From Ignelater luminosus (taxonomy: Eukaryota; Arthropoda; Insecta; Coleoptera; Elateridae): 64,000 nt of DNA. The notes below the pieces were generated by a model. That model saw only the letters and a program-made list of their open reading frames with translations. It was not told the DNA's origin and did no database searches. The position numbers and the translations under genes were made by a program. This document shows, piece by piece, positions 10,790 through 21,366 of the stretch (positions are counted from its first letter, which is position 1; each line of letters begins with the position of its first letter). The stretch covers positions 28,363 through 92,362 of the forward strand of contig VTPC01000499.1 in NCBI GenBank assembly GCA_011009095.1, given 5' to 3'.

Positions 10790-11560
10790 ATCATCATCTT
10801 CTTCTTCATCCAGTTTCTTCTTGGACATCAGCCTCCTCTGTCCTGTGTCAGTTGTATCCATTTATATCCAGCTCTCCTTATGTCGCATCGGTGGTCTGCC
10901 TCGGTTTCTCGTCTTCCCGGGGTCTCCATTCCAGCAATCTTTTGGTCCATCTGTCATTGCTGCGTCGTGCTAAGACCTTTTACATGACTTGCAAATCTCA
11001 ATTTTAGTTTTGTTATTTTTTCTATCACATCTTCTATCCCTGTCCTTCTTCGTATTTCTGTGTTTCTTACATGGTCTGCGAATTAAATTTCTAGTATTGA
11101 TCTCTCCGTTTTCCTCTGTGATATTCTTAGTTTGTTTGCATTCGTTTTAGTTAGTGTTAGCGTCTCTAACCCGTACGTTATAACTGGTAGTATACACTGT
11201 ACACCTTTCTCTTAAGGCTCATAGGAATTTCGCTGTTGAACACATCCTTTAGTTTGCCGTAGGCTGCCCAGCGCAGACCAATCCTTCTTTGTATCTCTTG
11301 TGTCTGGTTATTCCTAGTGATTGTTATGTCGTGACCAAGGTATCTATACTGTATAACTTCTTCTATGCTGTTGTTTTCTAATTTCATTGTTCCTCCAATG
11401 ACCAAGTTTGTCATAAAATTTGTTTTACTTTTATTTATTTGTAGCTCCACTTCTTTAGTTGCTTGTGCTAGTTCGTTGAGCATCACTTCGGCTTTGTGTA
11501 AGTCGTCGGCAATAAGAACAATATCGTCAGCGAACCGAAGGTTGTTAAGCATTTTTCACC
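10790..11560 (-). pseudogene. RTE-clade LINE, RT palm to 3' end
   Basis: The - strand frame 11552-11178 begins at the RT palm (LNNLRFADDIVLIADDL) and continues with the RTE-type sequence LQINKSKTNFMTN, YRYLGHDITITRNNQTQEIQ and RRIGLRWAAYGKLKDVF. After a frameshift near 11178, VITYGLETLTLTK, EIRRRTGIEDVIEKI follow. The 3' terminus is a run of GAA/GAT triplets at about 10790-10815, the kind of short tandem tail RTE elements have in place of poly(A). All N-terminal parts, including endonuclease and the first RT blocks, are missing, so this is a 5'-truncated insertion facing left. Full RTE ORF2 proteins are about 1000 residues; roughly 250 remain. Confidence 0.88.
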
Positions 11561-13782
11561 ATCATCATATTTGGACTAAATGAAATAAAATTTTCTTTGA
11601 TAGCGGAGTGACTGACAGAGCAGTCATAATTCTCAAAGTTGAAAGTTTATGTAGCCCGTAAGTGACAGTGACAGAGCTAGTTCTCGAGAAAAGAAGAAGA
11701 AAGACAAAACGACGTTTAAACCAAACCAGTACAAACCTTATGAGCCGCAGCTACTCTGGAACTTGCACAGGCAGTTTGGCGGGGGCCGTAACAGTGAGTA
11801 CTGAGATGACCTGGAGCAACTAGCTTCAGTCGGGGCGGTGTGGCCCTCCAATGGCAGGTGCAGGGATGTAAGAAGACGTAGCAGGTTTACATATTGTTTA
11901 AAAGAAGCTGTGCGTGATGTCTGGTGGGTAATTGTGGAGGTCAAAAAGTTAAATGCTGAAGTTTGTGGTAGACTGAAGTTTCTTCACCGCAATGACGCTA
12001 AAGAGTGAGAATGCAAAAATCCAAATTTTTCTCAGAGCATACTAAATTCTGAAATCAGCTCTGCTTCAAGATGATCGAAAAATAGTTCCCACTGGTTCAA
12101 GTCCCTCAGGTAAAACACCACAATGTTTCTCAATCAAACGGTCTACCAAACTCTCTTAGCATAGTTAGTGGAGCAATGAGGATAGCACTAAGAAATATCT
12201 AGACAGATCAAAAAATAATTTTCACAAAATAGATACAATAAAAATAATACTTCGAGTTAAGAACCAAAAAACCAAAAGTCTTGAACATGATAAAAAGTGG
12301 GATTTTAGAAAGGGAGATGAGTCCAGGTAACAAAATATTAAAACATGGGCGACTGTGCAATAAAAATAATTTGAATAACAAAAATCTATTTTGCCTTACC
12401 CGGATTCCCCCCCTCTTGCCTTTTTGCCAACCCCAAGCCAATTAAAATAACAAAACGTTTGAAAAATCTCAAATATAATAAATGCACGATTTTCACCTTT
12501 GAAATTCATACATAAATACAATAATACTAATTTATCAAAATTCTTAGAAAACCAATCTATTGTACTATAATAAGAAAATCCTTGTACGCAAATAAATTCT
12601 GTACATTTACTGCAATATTAATGATCAGATGATTTCAACAATTCCTAATGTTTTAGATCACTTTTGAAAATATCAAGGCGAAGTTGTAAATTTTCACAGG
12701 CTAATACGTAATTAACACATTTTATAATCGGATTAAGTTTTGTTACACGCTCCACACTTTTTTTCCTGATAAATCACGATTACTTCCTATTTATAAACGT
12801 TAATGAAAGAAAAAGTGATTGGTTCGTTTGGAAAAAAATACTCCATAAGCAGCGAACGATTACGAAACGCACCATTACTAAAGATAATGAGATTTCTTCC
12901 AAACTTTCTCTAAACGAACACGTAAATCCAAGAAAATCCAGACAAATTCAAAAAAAAGTATTTCCCAAGAACATTATGATTTAATATTTAAAATATTAAT
13001 AATTTCTGTCTCATAACTTCGTACCACGTAACCTTGTTTTGGCATGACGCCTACTTCTTTCATTCACAGAACCTCGTTTTATTTATTTTTTTTTTATTCG
13101 TAATCCGTGTGAGACGGCTTGGCGACATTGCATGTTAGTATTGATATTTAAATCGATATGACGTTGGAGGTTGTCTCACTTCCAGAGATTATTTATTAAA
13201 TTTCCAATTTATTTCGTTTACCTCGATAAATCATCCTGGGAGATACTTTGCATGAGAAACGCCAATGTTTTCGTGCGGTATCCAATTAATGTCAATTATT
13301 AACATATTTCTTATCACCCGATGAAAAATCTAAAGCAATTGCAAGCAAAATGAATTATTGCAGGCGTTATTTCAAAATTACAGATCGAAAACACCCTCGT
13401 TTTTAATTTCGAAAAATTCATAAAGGTCATTGCTTGTTGTTATTAAAAGAATTGTGGTGTCCTTGAATTTTCACCAATTTAAAAATGTAGCAAGCAACCA
13501 ATCAGCAGCGACTTGAAGAGTTTAAACACAATAAGTAAAATAGAACGAGAAAACTAATGTACAGTTAGAAGTAAATAAAATGGCATGACAATTAAAAGGC
13601 AATTAATCATTACACAATTTATCACACCTGCTTGTATTTGTAATTAAAATTGCAATAATATAAAATACAGAATTGCTTTTTGCAACAATGCACGTGCGTT
13701 TTATAATAATAATAATTAAACGTCGTTGCTTCCACAATTGAACAAAGCAGACGATAACATAAATTAATAATTAGCTGCTTAC
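11561..13782. other. Unassigned sequence
   Basis: A moderately GC-rich patch at 11640-11960 is followed by plain AT-rich DNA. Neither strand shows a conserved domain, and no tandem or inverted repeats stand out. Confidence 0.4.
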
Positions 13783-13830
13783 CGGATATCTGTGCTCAAC
13801 TTGTGTTTCCGGTGCTCTCTGGAATGTTTC
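13783..13830 (-). CDS. Candidate 48-nt host microexon (16 codons)
   Basis: On the - strand a good 3' splice site (AATTTTTATTTCAG) is followed by exactly 48 bases and then a good 5' splice site (CCG|GTAAGC). The length is a multiple of three. Two of the three frames are open; the more protein-like one reads ETFQRAPETQVEHRYP. G+C content of the 48 bases is about 48%, well above the surrounding DNA. These properties fit a short, phase-preserving cassette exon of a - strand gene whose other exons lie outside the window or are too short to find by eye. I recognise no protein family from 16 residues. A chance pairing of splice-like motifs remains possible. Confidence 0.4.
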
Positions 13831-15042
13831 CTGAAATAAAAATTACGCATTAAGGATGGGCTATGATTATTTATTTTACAATGTGATATTCGATTGAAAT
13901 TTTCAAAATGTAACCGTTACTTATTTATTATTGTTATTATTTACACGAATAGAATTTTTCCAATTAATAATACCAAATACAGCAGTCGAAGGAGAAATTC
14001 ATGAAATAATTACATGACAACGTAATGCTGACAGCCGAGACTTTAAATGACTTCAAATTTGTAAATGCTAACCTTTGCCGAGAGTTTAATTAAATTTGAT
14101 GTCGGCAAAATTAACCAAATTTGGAAAAGAGAAAAACACGCGCGCTCCGCAAACACACATCAACTCTGCGGATAAAATAAATGAAATTCAGAAATGAGGG
14201 TGCCAGGTTTTCACTGAGAGAATGATTGCCGTAATTAGTTTTCAATAGTGAATAAACGGAATGATTTGCTTTAATGGTTTTCATTATTCTGGTTGATTTA
14301 GAAATTGCTTTCTACAGATTATTAGTAGTTACAGATCTATATTGCTTTATTAGGAAAAACGTGTTTAAAATACGTATACCACTTCTTTCCGGTTGTTCGC
14401 ACTATAATATGATAGAAAATCAAAAAAGAAGTCCCGCAAGGCTCTAATCAAGGACCAGCTTTATTTGTTGCGCGCTATAGAATTGTAACGAACATAAATT
14501 CTTCAAATCCCATCGTAACTCTACATGTATTTATTCAATAGCATGCAACAACCAGCAAGAGGTCTTCTATACACAAACGTGCATGAATAGTTAATTATTA
14601 TTATGGAATTTAATTATTTGTGTAAATTAATTTTGCTCATAGTTAGAACATTGCGTTTTAGTGCTCATTGCGTAACGTAATTACTTCCTTTCTAGTTGTT
14701 GAAAAGAAATATTGCCTTTTATGTTTCACATTAACTCATTTAAATGATACATATTATATCAAACAATGAATAAATAATGCAGATTATTTATGTGTGAAAT
14801 TCTAGACGAGACTTATGTGTACAAGTCAAGTATTCGTTGAAATGATTTTATGATTTAACAGGTTCTTCATGTTGTATTTCATATCAAGTGTCTCTTGCAT
14901 ACATATAATAATTTAATCATCAAAGAATGTTTGAACACAGTAAACTTGAAATTTGTTTTCGTTAACATGGTCTAAGGTATCGCTGTAAAATTTCATGAAA
15001 TTAAAACAATTGAATGGAATGTTTCAGAAATTTATAAAATCT
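13831..15042. other. AT-rich sequence, no recognisable gene
   Basis: Nothing beyond short random frames is seen. If the neighbouring microexon is real, this is upstream intron on the - strand. Confidence 0.4.
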
Positions 15043-15565
15043 TGTTGAGATTCTTGACATTTTTAAAATGTATGAAATATGAAATGAGAGAAACTCTTAA
15101 AATGATAGGAAATTCAATACAACAAAATCGTAAAATTTTAAAATTCCCAAATCTTATCGAAATGTTTCAGAAATTTATGGAACTTTGTGAAATTTACGAA
15201 ATATGTAGTTGACATATTAAGTGATTGCCAAATAGTATTCTTTGGACAAATCTTCATTTATAAAAGTGAATTTGCACATGAATAAACCGCTTTTTAACTC
15301 TCAAATATAAACTACCAGACCCAAGCTAGCGAAGCAGCTGGTGTTAAAAAGTGCAAAGTAGCAGAAAGTGGTAAAAATAATCATAGTATCAAAATAATAA
15401 TAGTTAATTCATTTCAGTTGTAAAGAGTAATATCAGGTAAGTCCAAAACACCCCATGCATATTGTAACCAACGAGGGAACGATACCTGCTGATCTAGAAA
15501 CGCACTTGATTACATTTTTACTAGTCTTTCAGCTTTATTTTTCTTCTCTTAAGTTAACAAGTAGG
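15043..15565. repeat. Dispersed non-coding repeat, copy A (copy B at 48143-48605)
   Basis: This stretch is clearly homologous, in the same orientation, to 48143-48605. Shared landmarks in order are TGAAATATGAAATGAGAGAAA-like sequence, TAGTTGACATATTAAG, ACCAGACCCAAGCTAGC, ATCATAGTATCAAAATAATA, TATTGTAACCAACG and TGATCTAGAAACGCA. The copies differ by many substitutions and small indels, so both are old. There is no open frame. It may be an LTR or a non-autonomous element; I see no convincing termini. Confidence 0.85.
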
Positions 15566-16071
15566 ACTGCCAGCAAAATCGAGGTAGTTAAGATCATTCC
15601 CAACAAGAAGGGAAATGTGGAGTACCAAGAATAGAATACCAAGTTGTATGCGGTCACAACAATAGTCTAAGGTCAACTAGTAAGCTAATTTTGCTTTTAT
15701 GAGTATAAGTATCTCGACACCACTAAGCTACTGCCAACTGCTACTGACAGGGCTGAAATTAATATTGAGGATGCAGAATTTTCGGTATATGTGCTCAATT
15801 CTTCCATCCTTTTGTCCATCTTCTAAATTATACTTTACGATAGATTAGATACACTGCAGGTCGCACGTTTTGCGATCATTGTTCAAAATTACAGACTCTG
15901 AGATTTGAGAGAAAAGTTTCTAAAGATAGTGAAACTGAAAAGACCAAGAGATAAGTTACGAAGAGTCAAATATTCTACGGATGGAAAGACACAGAAGGAA
16001 GGAATAATGACATAATTCCTCAGGCAATAAGAGAATAGACAGCAATACCTGCTAATTCCAGATATGATATA
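15566..16071. other. Unassigned sequence between a dispersed repeat and a mariner
   Basis: No gene, repeat or RNA feature recognised on either strand. Confidence 0.4.
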
Positions 16072-17138
16072 CAGAATCTGCCCAAAAAGTATCTGAACTG
16101 ATCTTTCTCTAGCGAAGGGAACAGGGTGCAATGGCCTCCCTAGTAAGCAGTTGTTTTGTTTTGTCGTCAGGAAACACATTGATAAATGCGATAAAGTTTT
16201 GCGTGAAACTAAACAAATCCGGTGCTGAGACTCATACCATGATCCGTGAAGCCTACGGGAAGGATGTCAAATCAACAACGCGAGTTTACGAGTGGGCAAA
16301 AGAAATTTACAGGAGGAAGGGAGGACGTTAAAGGCGCAGGACATCCTTCAACAAGTCTAAATGAGAAAAATGTGACAAAAGTGAAAGAACTTTTGGACTC
16401 TGATCGATGTGTGAGTGTCAAAATGATTGCGGAAAAGTTGAATTTACAGAAATCCAGTGTGTATTCAATTGTGTCAGGCGATTTGCAGATGAGGAAAGTG
16501 TGTGCCAAATTGGTTCTAAAGGTGTTGCCCGAAAAACAGAAGGAAGCCGATGTGTCGATTTGTCAGAAACTATTAGAACGTGTGGAGCTTGAGTCTAATT
16601 TTTTTTTGGACAATGTGATAACCGGTGATGAAACATGGGTGTCGAGTACGATCTCGAGACGAAAAGACAAAGTGCAGAGTGGCACACCAGCGCCTCTCCT
16701 CGTTCAAAAAGTGAAATCAATGCTCATTGCTTTCTTTAACTCGATGGATGTGGTCCACAGGAAGTTTGTACCCGCCGGATAAACAGTGAACGGTCAATTT
16801 TAGGTGGAAGTGCTCGAGCGGTTGAGGTTAAGGGTCCATAGCGTCCGAAAGGAGATCGCCGATAGCTGGATTCTCCATCACGATATTGCATCGAGTCACA
16901 CGTCGCTACGCGTAACAGATTTTCTGACAAATCACAAAGTGGTAACGCTGCCTCACCCTTCCTACAGTCCAAACTTAGCTCCACCCGTCTTGTTTCTCTT
17001 CCCTCGCATGAAATAACGCCTGAAAAACACCATTATGGGACGATGGAAAGAGTGCAAGCGAGATTCCGGTTGTAGATTTCCAGGGGGCGTACCATGCGTA
17101 GCAGAAGCGCTGGCAACGGTGTATTCACGCAAAAGGAT
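16072..17138 (+). pseudogene. Dead mariner element with a disabled transposase
   Basis: A mariner-type end (CAGAATCTGCCCAAAAAGTA) starts at 16072 after TA. The transposase follows on + in several frames: IKFCVKLNKSGAETHTMI (first HTH), GAGHPSTS linker, RCVSVKMIAEKLNLQ (second HTH), VCAKLVLKVLPEKQK, then ITGDETW (first Asp) and, after a stop near 16780, VLERLRLRV, ILHHDIASSH (second Asp) and YSPNLAP. The third catalytic Asp should follow LAP but the sequence reads LAPPVLFLFP, so it is lost. A short C-terminal remnant near 17090-17130 ends in the purine microsatellite, and no 3' TIR is seen. At least three lesions plus a missing catalytic residue make it inactive. Confidence 0.88.
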
Positions 17139-17311
17139 GAGGGAGGGAGGGAGGGAGGGAGGGAGGGAGGGAGGGAGGGCGAGGGGGAGGGGGAGGGGGA
17201 GCGAGAGCGAGAGGGAGAGGGAGAGGGAGAGGGAGAGGGAGAGGGAGGGGTAGGGGGAGAGGGAGAGGGAGAGGGAGAGGGAGAGGGAGAGGGAGAGAGA
17301 GAGAGAGAGAA
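17139..17311. repeat. Purine-only microsatellite: (GGGA)n, (GAGGGA)n, (GA)n
   Basis: About 173 bases are almost entirely A and G on the + strand, with only a few C or T. Order: GGGA tetramers, GGGGGA hexamers, GAGGGA hexamers, then GA dimers. Repeated runs of three or more G can form G-quadruplexes, and the mirror-symmetric purine tract can form triplex DNA. Long open frames on both strands here (139 and 158 codons) are artefacts of the repeat. It has replaced the 3' end of the adjacent mariner. Confidence 0.95.
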
Positions 17312-17319
17312 TATGGAGA

Positions 17320-18240
17320 ATAAGAACGAAAAAAGAGATTTAATTAAGACAACAGGTAGACCTATTGAGAGGCTGCAAGAAACTCTCAAAAGGGAACTTC
17401 CGTCATCGGAACTTATTGCAAGTAGAGCACTTGGGGAGGAACTAAAAAAACTGAATACTCTAACAATTGGTATTGCCTCATGTTTGTACACTGAAGAGAA
17501 TTGCAACACCTAAACGCTATAATTTCTACACCTAGCAAGAATGTGTAAAAATAATTTTGGAAAAGAAGGACATTAAAGGGCAAACTGGACTGTGAAAACG
17601 TTTTGCCCCGTTTGTAAAACGAAACGATATAGAGCTGGTGCAGATGATTGTCCGCACTTCAAGAAGGCCCTGATGGAGTACCAAAGTAAATTAACATAGT
17701 GGGTTAATGCACTTCTTCAAATAAATCTAGACAGAAGTCAAGCTTACTTACTGCAACAGTCATCAATGCTGATGATGACCAAATAGAAAAGTTGCAAAAG
17801 ATTCCAATAACTGGTCTTAAACATAAATAGATTGGATGCAAGTATTAGAGAAAGTAAAATAGACATTATAGTCATGGGAAACTTCAATGTCCAATGCAGA
17901 CAGAAAACGAAGCCAGATAATTATCCATCACACCGGAGATAAAACCACCTTTGAGAATAAAAATGGCTACTCGTATATCGATCTTACTTTTTCTACAGGA
18001 AAAGTTGCTAAAAGCATCAATACCAAGGCATAATAAAACTGCAGAAGACGTAGAGGCACATCGGCAAGATATAAAGAATGTCGAAGAGAACTTTAACATT
18101 CTATTTTTAAAGGAAAGAACAAGTGCTGAAAAATACTTACAGACGAACTAAATAAAAATATCTGGACGATACTTACAAAATAGCCACGAAGAAGCTTGAA
18201 AAAGTTGCCCACCTTTGGTACTTAATGACAATGGGAAAAA
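17320..18240 (+). pseudogene. R1-like LINE fragment: end of ORF1 (gag) and start of ORF2 (endonuclease)
   Basis: Near 17602-17700 the + strand reads FCPVCKTKRY....DDCPHF and stops, like the last Cys/His knuckle of an R1-type ORF1. About 15 bases on, a new frame reads ALLQINLDRSQA, the opening of an APE-type endonuclease. Then DIIVMGNFNV near 17860-17890 is the catalytic GDFN block (Asp replaced by Asn), and HTGDKTTFENKNGYSYIDLT near 17929-17990 is the following conserved segment, complete with the substrate-contacting strand. The region 18130-18200 still looks LINE-like (ELNKNIWT). RT is absent. The 17320-17510 open frame (67 codons after the purine tract) may be further ORF1 but shows no motif. 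Confidence 0.68.
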
Positions 18241-18499
18241 AACTTAACTAGGACCTTGCTTATTTCCAGACCATACAATACCAAAGTGGAATCGAATTCC
18301 AGAAATTACACGGAATAAGTTTGCTGTCAGATGATTATTTCCTAGAATAGTAAATTATTTTATTGTACTCGTTAAATTGCTCTACACATTAAAGAGAGTG
18401 AAGTTTCTAAATCCCTCATACCAACGTACGTGCCAACAGGGGTAGTTTGCTTTGCTATAACTCTAAAATGACTAAACTATGTAACAATTAAAACTGTAC

Positions 18500-18900
18500 T
18501 TTGGACTCATCAGGCGAAAAACAAAGAAAAAGAGATGTTACCACAGTATGTGCTGCCAACGGGAATGGTTTTATAATAGTTTGGGGTGCCTTCTCTGGGT
18601 TCGATGTAGGAGACCGGGTTCTCATCGATAGGATATTGAATAAGGGACACATTAAGCAATTTTCGGAAAAGGACCTTCAGGTTAGTGACTACATGGAAGT
18701 TGTTTCAATATACAGTAGTAAATTGAGTCCAAGCATACCTCCAACTTGTATAGAAAGTTTGTTCAACAAATGATTTGGTTTAATGTGTTATAAGATAGTT
18801 TCCTAACATCAAAATAGCTGTGGGGAGTTGTGGAAAATGGTTTGGAGAATTTTTTCCAAAAACACCCATGTCGAGAATAATTTAAAAGTTTTTTTGTGCA
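18500..18900 (+). pseudogene. Tc1-like transposase scrap
   Basis: The frame 18501-18773 contains GNGFIIVWGAFSGFDVGDRV, matching the central block of Tc1-type transposases (VWGCFS..GVG....I.G) that precedes the second catalytic Asp. Downstream a degraded SELW-like block near 18810-18840 would correspond to the NPIE.LW region. N-terminal HTH domains, the first Asp and both TIRs are not visible. It is a short, old remnant. Confidence 0.55.
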
Positions 18901-21153
18901 TCTTTTTAGTTAACTGATATCATAAGTCAAGTCACTTTTAGAAAATCGTCATCAAATTCTTTCCAAAATTGCTTCTAAGTGCTTGACCACAGTATTCCGA
19001 TTTCCTTCATTTAAAATTTGATCTCTTTACCTGTGACAATAAAACGGCAAAGTAAAGAAAAGTACAGTTAAACAACAGCAGGAAAAAAGGAAAACATTCC
19101 AGATGATACAACTAATGTTAAGAAGAGGAAAAAAAAAGAGTCTGAACCGGACAGTAAAAAGTTCCGGATATAAGAGAAATCAGAAAAGGCAAGAACAAGT
19201 GAATAGATAATAAGGAAAAAAAGTAAGACGAAAAAAAAGAAAATAAAAACACAATTTAACCCTTGGAAAAGAAGAAACCTAGCATATCCAACTTTTAAGT
19301 GACTCAGTGCCTTGCCATCGCCGCTCAACATTCTTGAATTTTTAACAGAAATTCAAAGTTTCGCTCAAGAGATCCCCGGCTCAATAGTTCAAAAAAATAT
19401 TTAAAGACTCTAAACCTCTTGCACATATTGTCTTATGACAAGAACATTTCTGTATGCATCGTATCGCTGAAAGTTAGAGATTGTGGACTCATTCACATCC
19501 CAGTTACCATGAAATTCTGTTTAGCTCTAGTATGCCAACCCCAGTAGGTATTTCTAAGACTAAATGGCTCTTTTGCATGTTATTATGACATGCCACAAAA
19601 CTAAACAAAACTAAAAGATTGTTTTAACCTAAGCGTTGTATTGATCCACCATCACGGATGTGATTCTTCAAAATGTCTCTAGTCAAGTTCAAACGAGTAA
19701 CAGGTTCTTTCACTTTGAGGTTAGGTTTCTTTGCATTAAATCTTTAGATAACTGATTTAACTGGGGTTAGATCAACTTGTACCAACTTAGGTTAGTTTTT
19801 ATTTAATTGCAAATTATCCAGGTTAGATTAGGTCAACTCACATTAAAATGAGGTTATGTTAGCTAAAAATTGCTTTTGTTTGGTTATTTTGGATGAAGTG
19901 GAATTATATCAAAGACACTATCTGTAACGTAAATTGCTAGCAAAATTTGCATATAATTCTCATTATACAAGCTTGTACGCGTGCGTTACGTTTTCACATC
20001 CCCACGTTGGGCGCCACTATACGATATGTCATGTGAACGCACGATAATATATCCTGAGAACAAGATTGGTATATATTGGTGAACCATTAAGACATTTTGA
20101 GGTTATTCATCACAATATATTATCAATTCTAGTGTTCTGCAAAATTTGTTTACAATAAGAAGTGCTCCACGTATTAGAGAAGGTTAAAAACCGCATCTTT
20201 GATTTTGTCGGAGTGTATACTAGGAATTTTTAAAACATTGTCCTTGTGATCAAGTTTATTGCACTTTTGGGTTTTATCTAGCTATTAAAGCGAAATATTT
20301 CCAAAACATTTCGGAGTATCATTGCTTGATCGGTTCACTGGTACCATACTTGGGAATTCTGCAAATTCTTTTAATGGCAATAGTTAAAAATAAAATACTA
20401 GTAATAACAAGATTATTTCTTTATTTTTACCCTTATTTGCATTTTTTTTTGTCATTCCGTTTATATCAAATTATTTAGATAACATGCAAGATTGCAAACA
20501 TTCAACAAATCAAATTTCTGAATAAGGATGAGAATTTGGAATTTTCCTCAAGTTTTCTACCACCACCATATATGATACTTCTCTTATCTATCATGGTGAA
20601 TCCAATCTCTAAGCTACTTAAACACCTTTAGCCGATATAAACATCTTCAGAATCTTTCAAGCTGCTCTACTAAGACTATGAGCATCTTGCTAAAAGTCAA
20701 GATGCCAGATATGAGTGAGTGCAGTGACAAAGACTACCAACCCACAGGCGTACGGTGCTCGTGAGACTCCAGATTTTAGAACAACTCTAAAAAATTTTTA
20801 TTTTAATTATTTTCTGCATGCTAGTGTTTCTAAAATTGACTCTTGTTGATAGAAATGGAACTGAGTGACCACAAATTGCTAAAAAGTCGGTTGTTTGGAC
20901 CTCATTTTACAACTACAACCAGCAGGATAACGAGCTGTAGATTTAATAATAACGAATCATTGTTTTCTTGCACTAATACCTGTTCCAATTTCGTAGATCC
21001 AACAGGGATAAAGGCATCTTATCAAATAGTTATAAATGGATTGCAAGAGGCTGCAGTAGCAACTCCAAAAGTTTTTCTAAAATCACATCAATTCTGTACT
21101 CTTACACTTTAGTTGAGACAAAATTTCCACTAGGGAAAAGTAATTAAGATATC
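18901..21153. other. Unassigned sequence with scattered GGTTAG words
   Basis: No coding domain. At 19715-19860 the words GGTTAGG, GGTTAGA and AGGTTAG recur, perhaps a decayed TTAGG-like array, but the spacing is irregular. A primer-binding-site-like sequence is listed separately. The 20843-21112 open frame (90 codons, +) matches nothing I know. Confidence 0.4.
20000..20016 (-). other. tRNA-Lys-complementary primer-binding-site-like sequence
   Basis: On + the sequence CCCCACGTTGGGCGCCA equals the 3' end of tRNA-Lys including the CCA tail. No tRNA body precedes it, so it is not a tRNA gene. Its complement, TGGCGCCCAACGTGGGG on -, is the primer-binding site used by many Ty3/gypsy-type retrotransposons. 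If so, a - strand element had its 5' LTR just to the right (from 20017) and its body to the left. I find no gag or pol remains near it. Confidence 0.5.
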
Positions 21154-21366
21154 TATTCTGCCCTACAAAGCAAAAAGGTCCTAAATTCGAAATTTAACAA
21201 AAGTTTAGGATGTCGCTGGATTCTTTGCACTGAAATTTATTTGTATACCAAACAGAAAACCCTAAGTATCCTACACAAATGAGGAGAAACTCAACACGTT
21301 TCACTCAATATCCCAAAATTATGAGTTTCAGAGTTAGGACCTTTTTGCTTTGCAAAAGGCAGTGTT
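21154..21366. mobile_element. MITE-like element with imperfect inverted termini
   Basis: The left arm (21159-21184) and the reverse complement of the right arm (21333-21366) share CTGCC, a variable spacer, then AAAGCAAAAAGGTCCTAA exactly. The core of about 150 bases has no frame. The size (about 210 bp), inverted termini and lack of coding capacity fit a MITE. A target-site duplication is not clear, so the superfamily is open. Confidence 0.6.

Noticed and set aside
17033-17513. Long frames of 139 codons (+) and 158 codons (-) over the purine tract
   Set aside because: They are products of a GA/GGGA simple repeat that is open in several frames; composition is Gly/Glu/Arg or Ser/Pro only.
19715-19860. 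Second telomere-type array from repeated GGTTAG words
   Set aside because: The words are irregularly spaced and mixed with unrelated sequence, so chance or a very old array cannot be told apart.
20000-20016. tRNA-Lys gene
   Set aside because: Only the 3' acceptor end with CCA is present; eukaryotic tRNA genes do not encode CCA and no cloverleaf precedes it.
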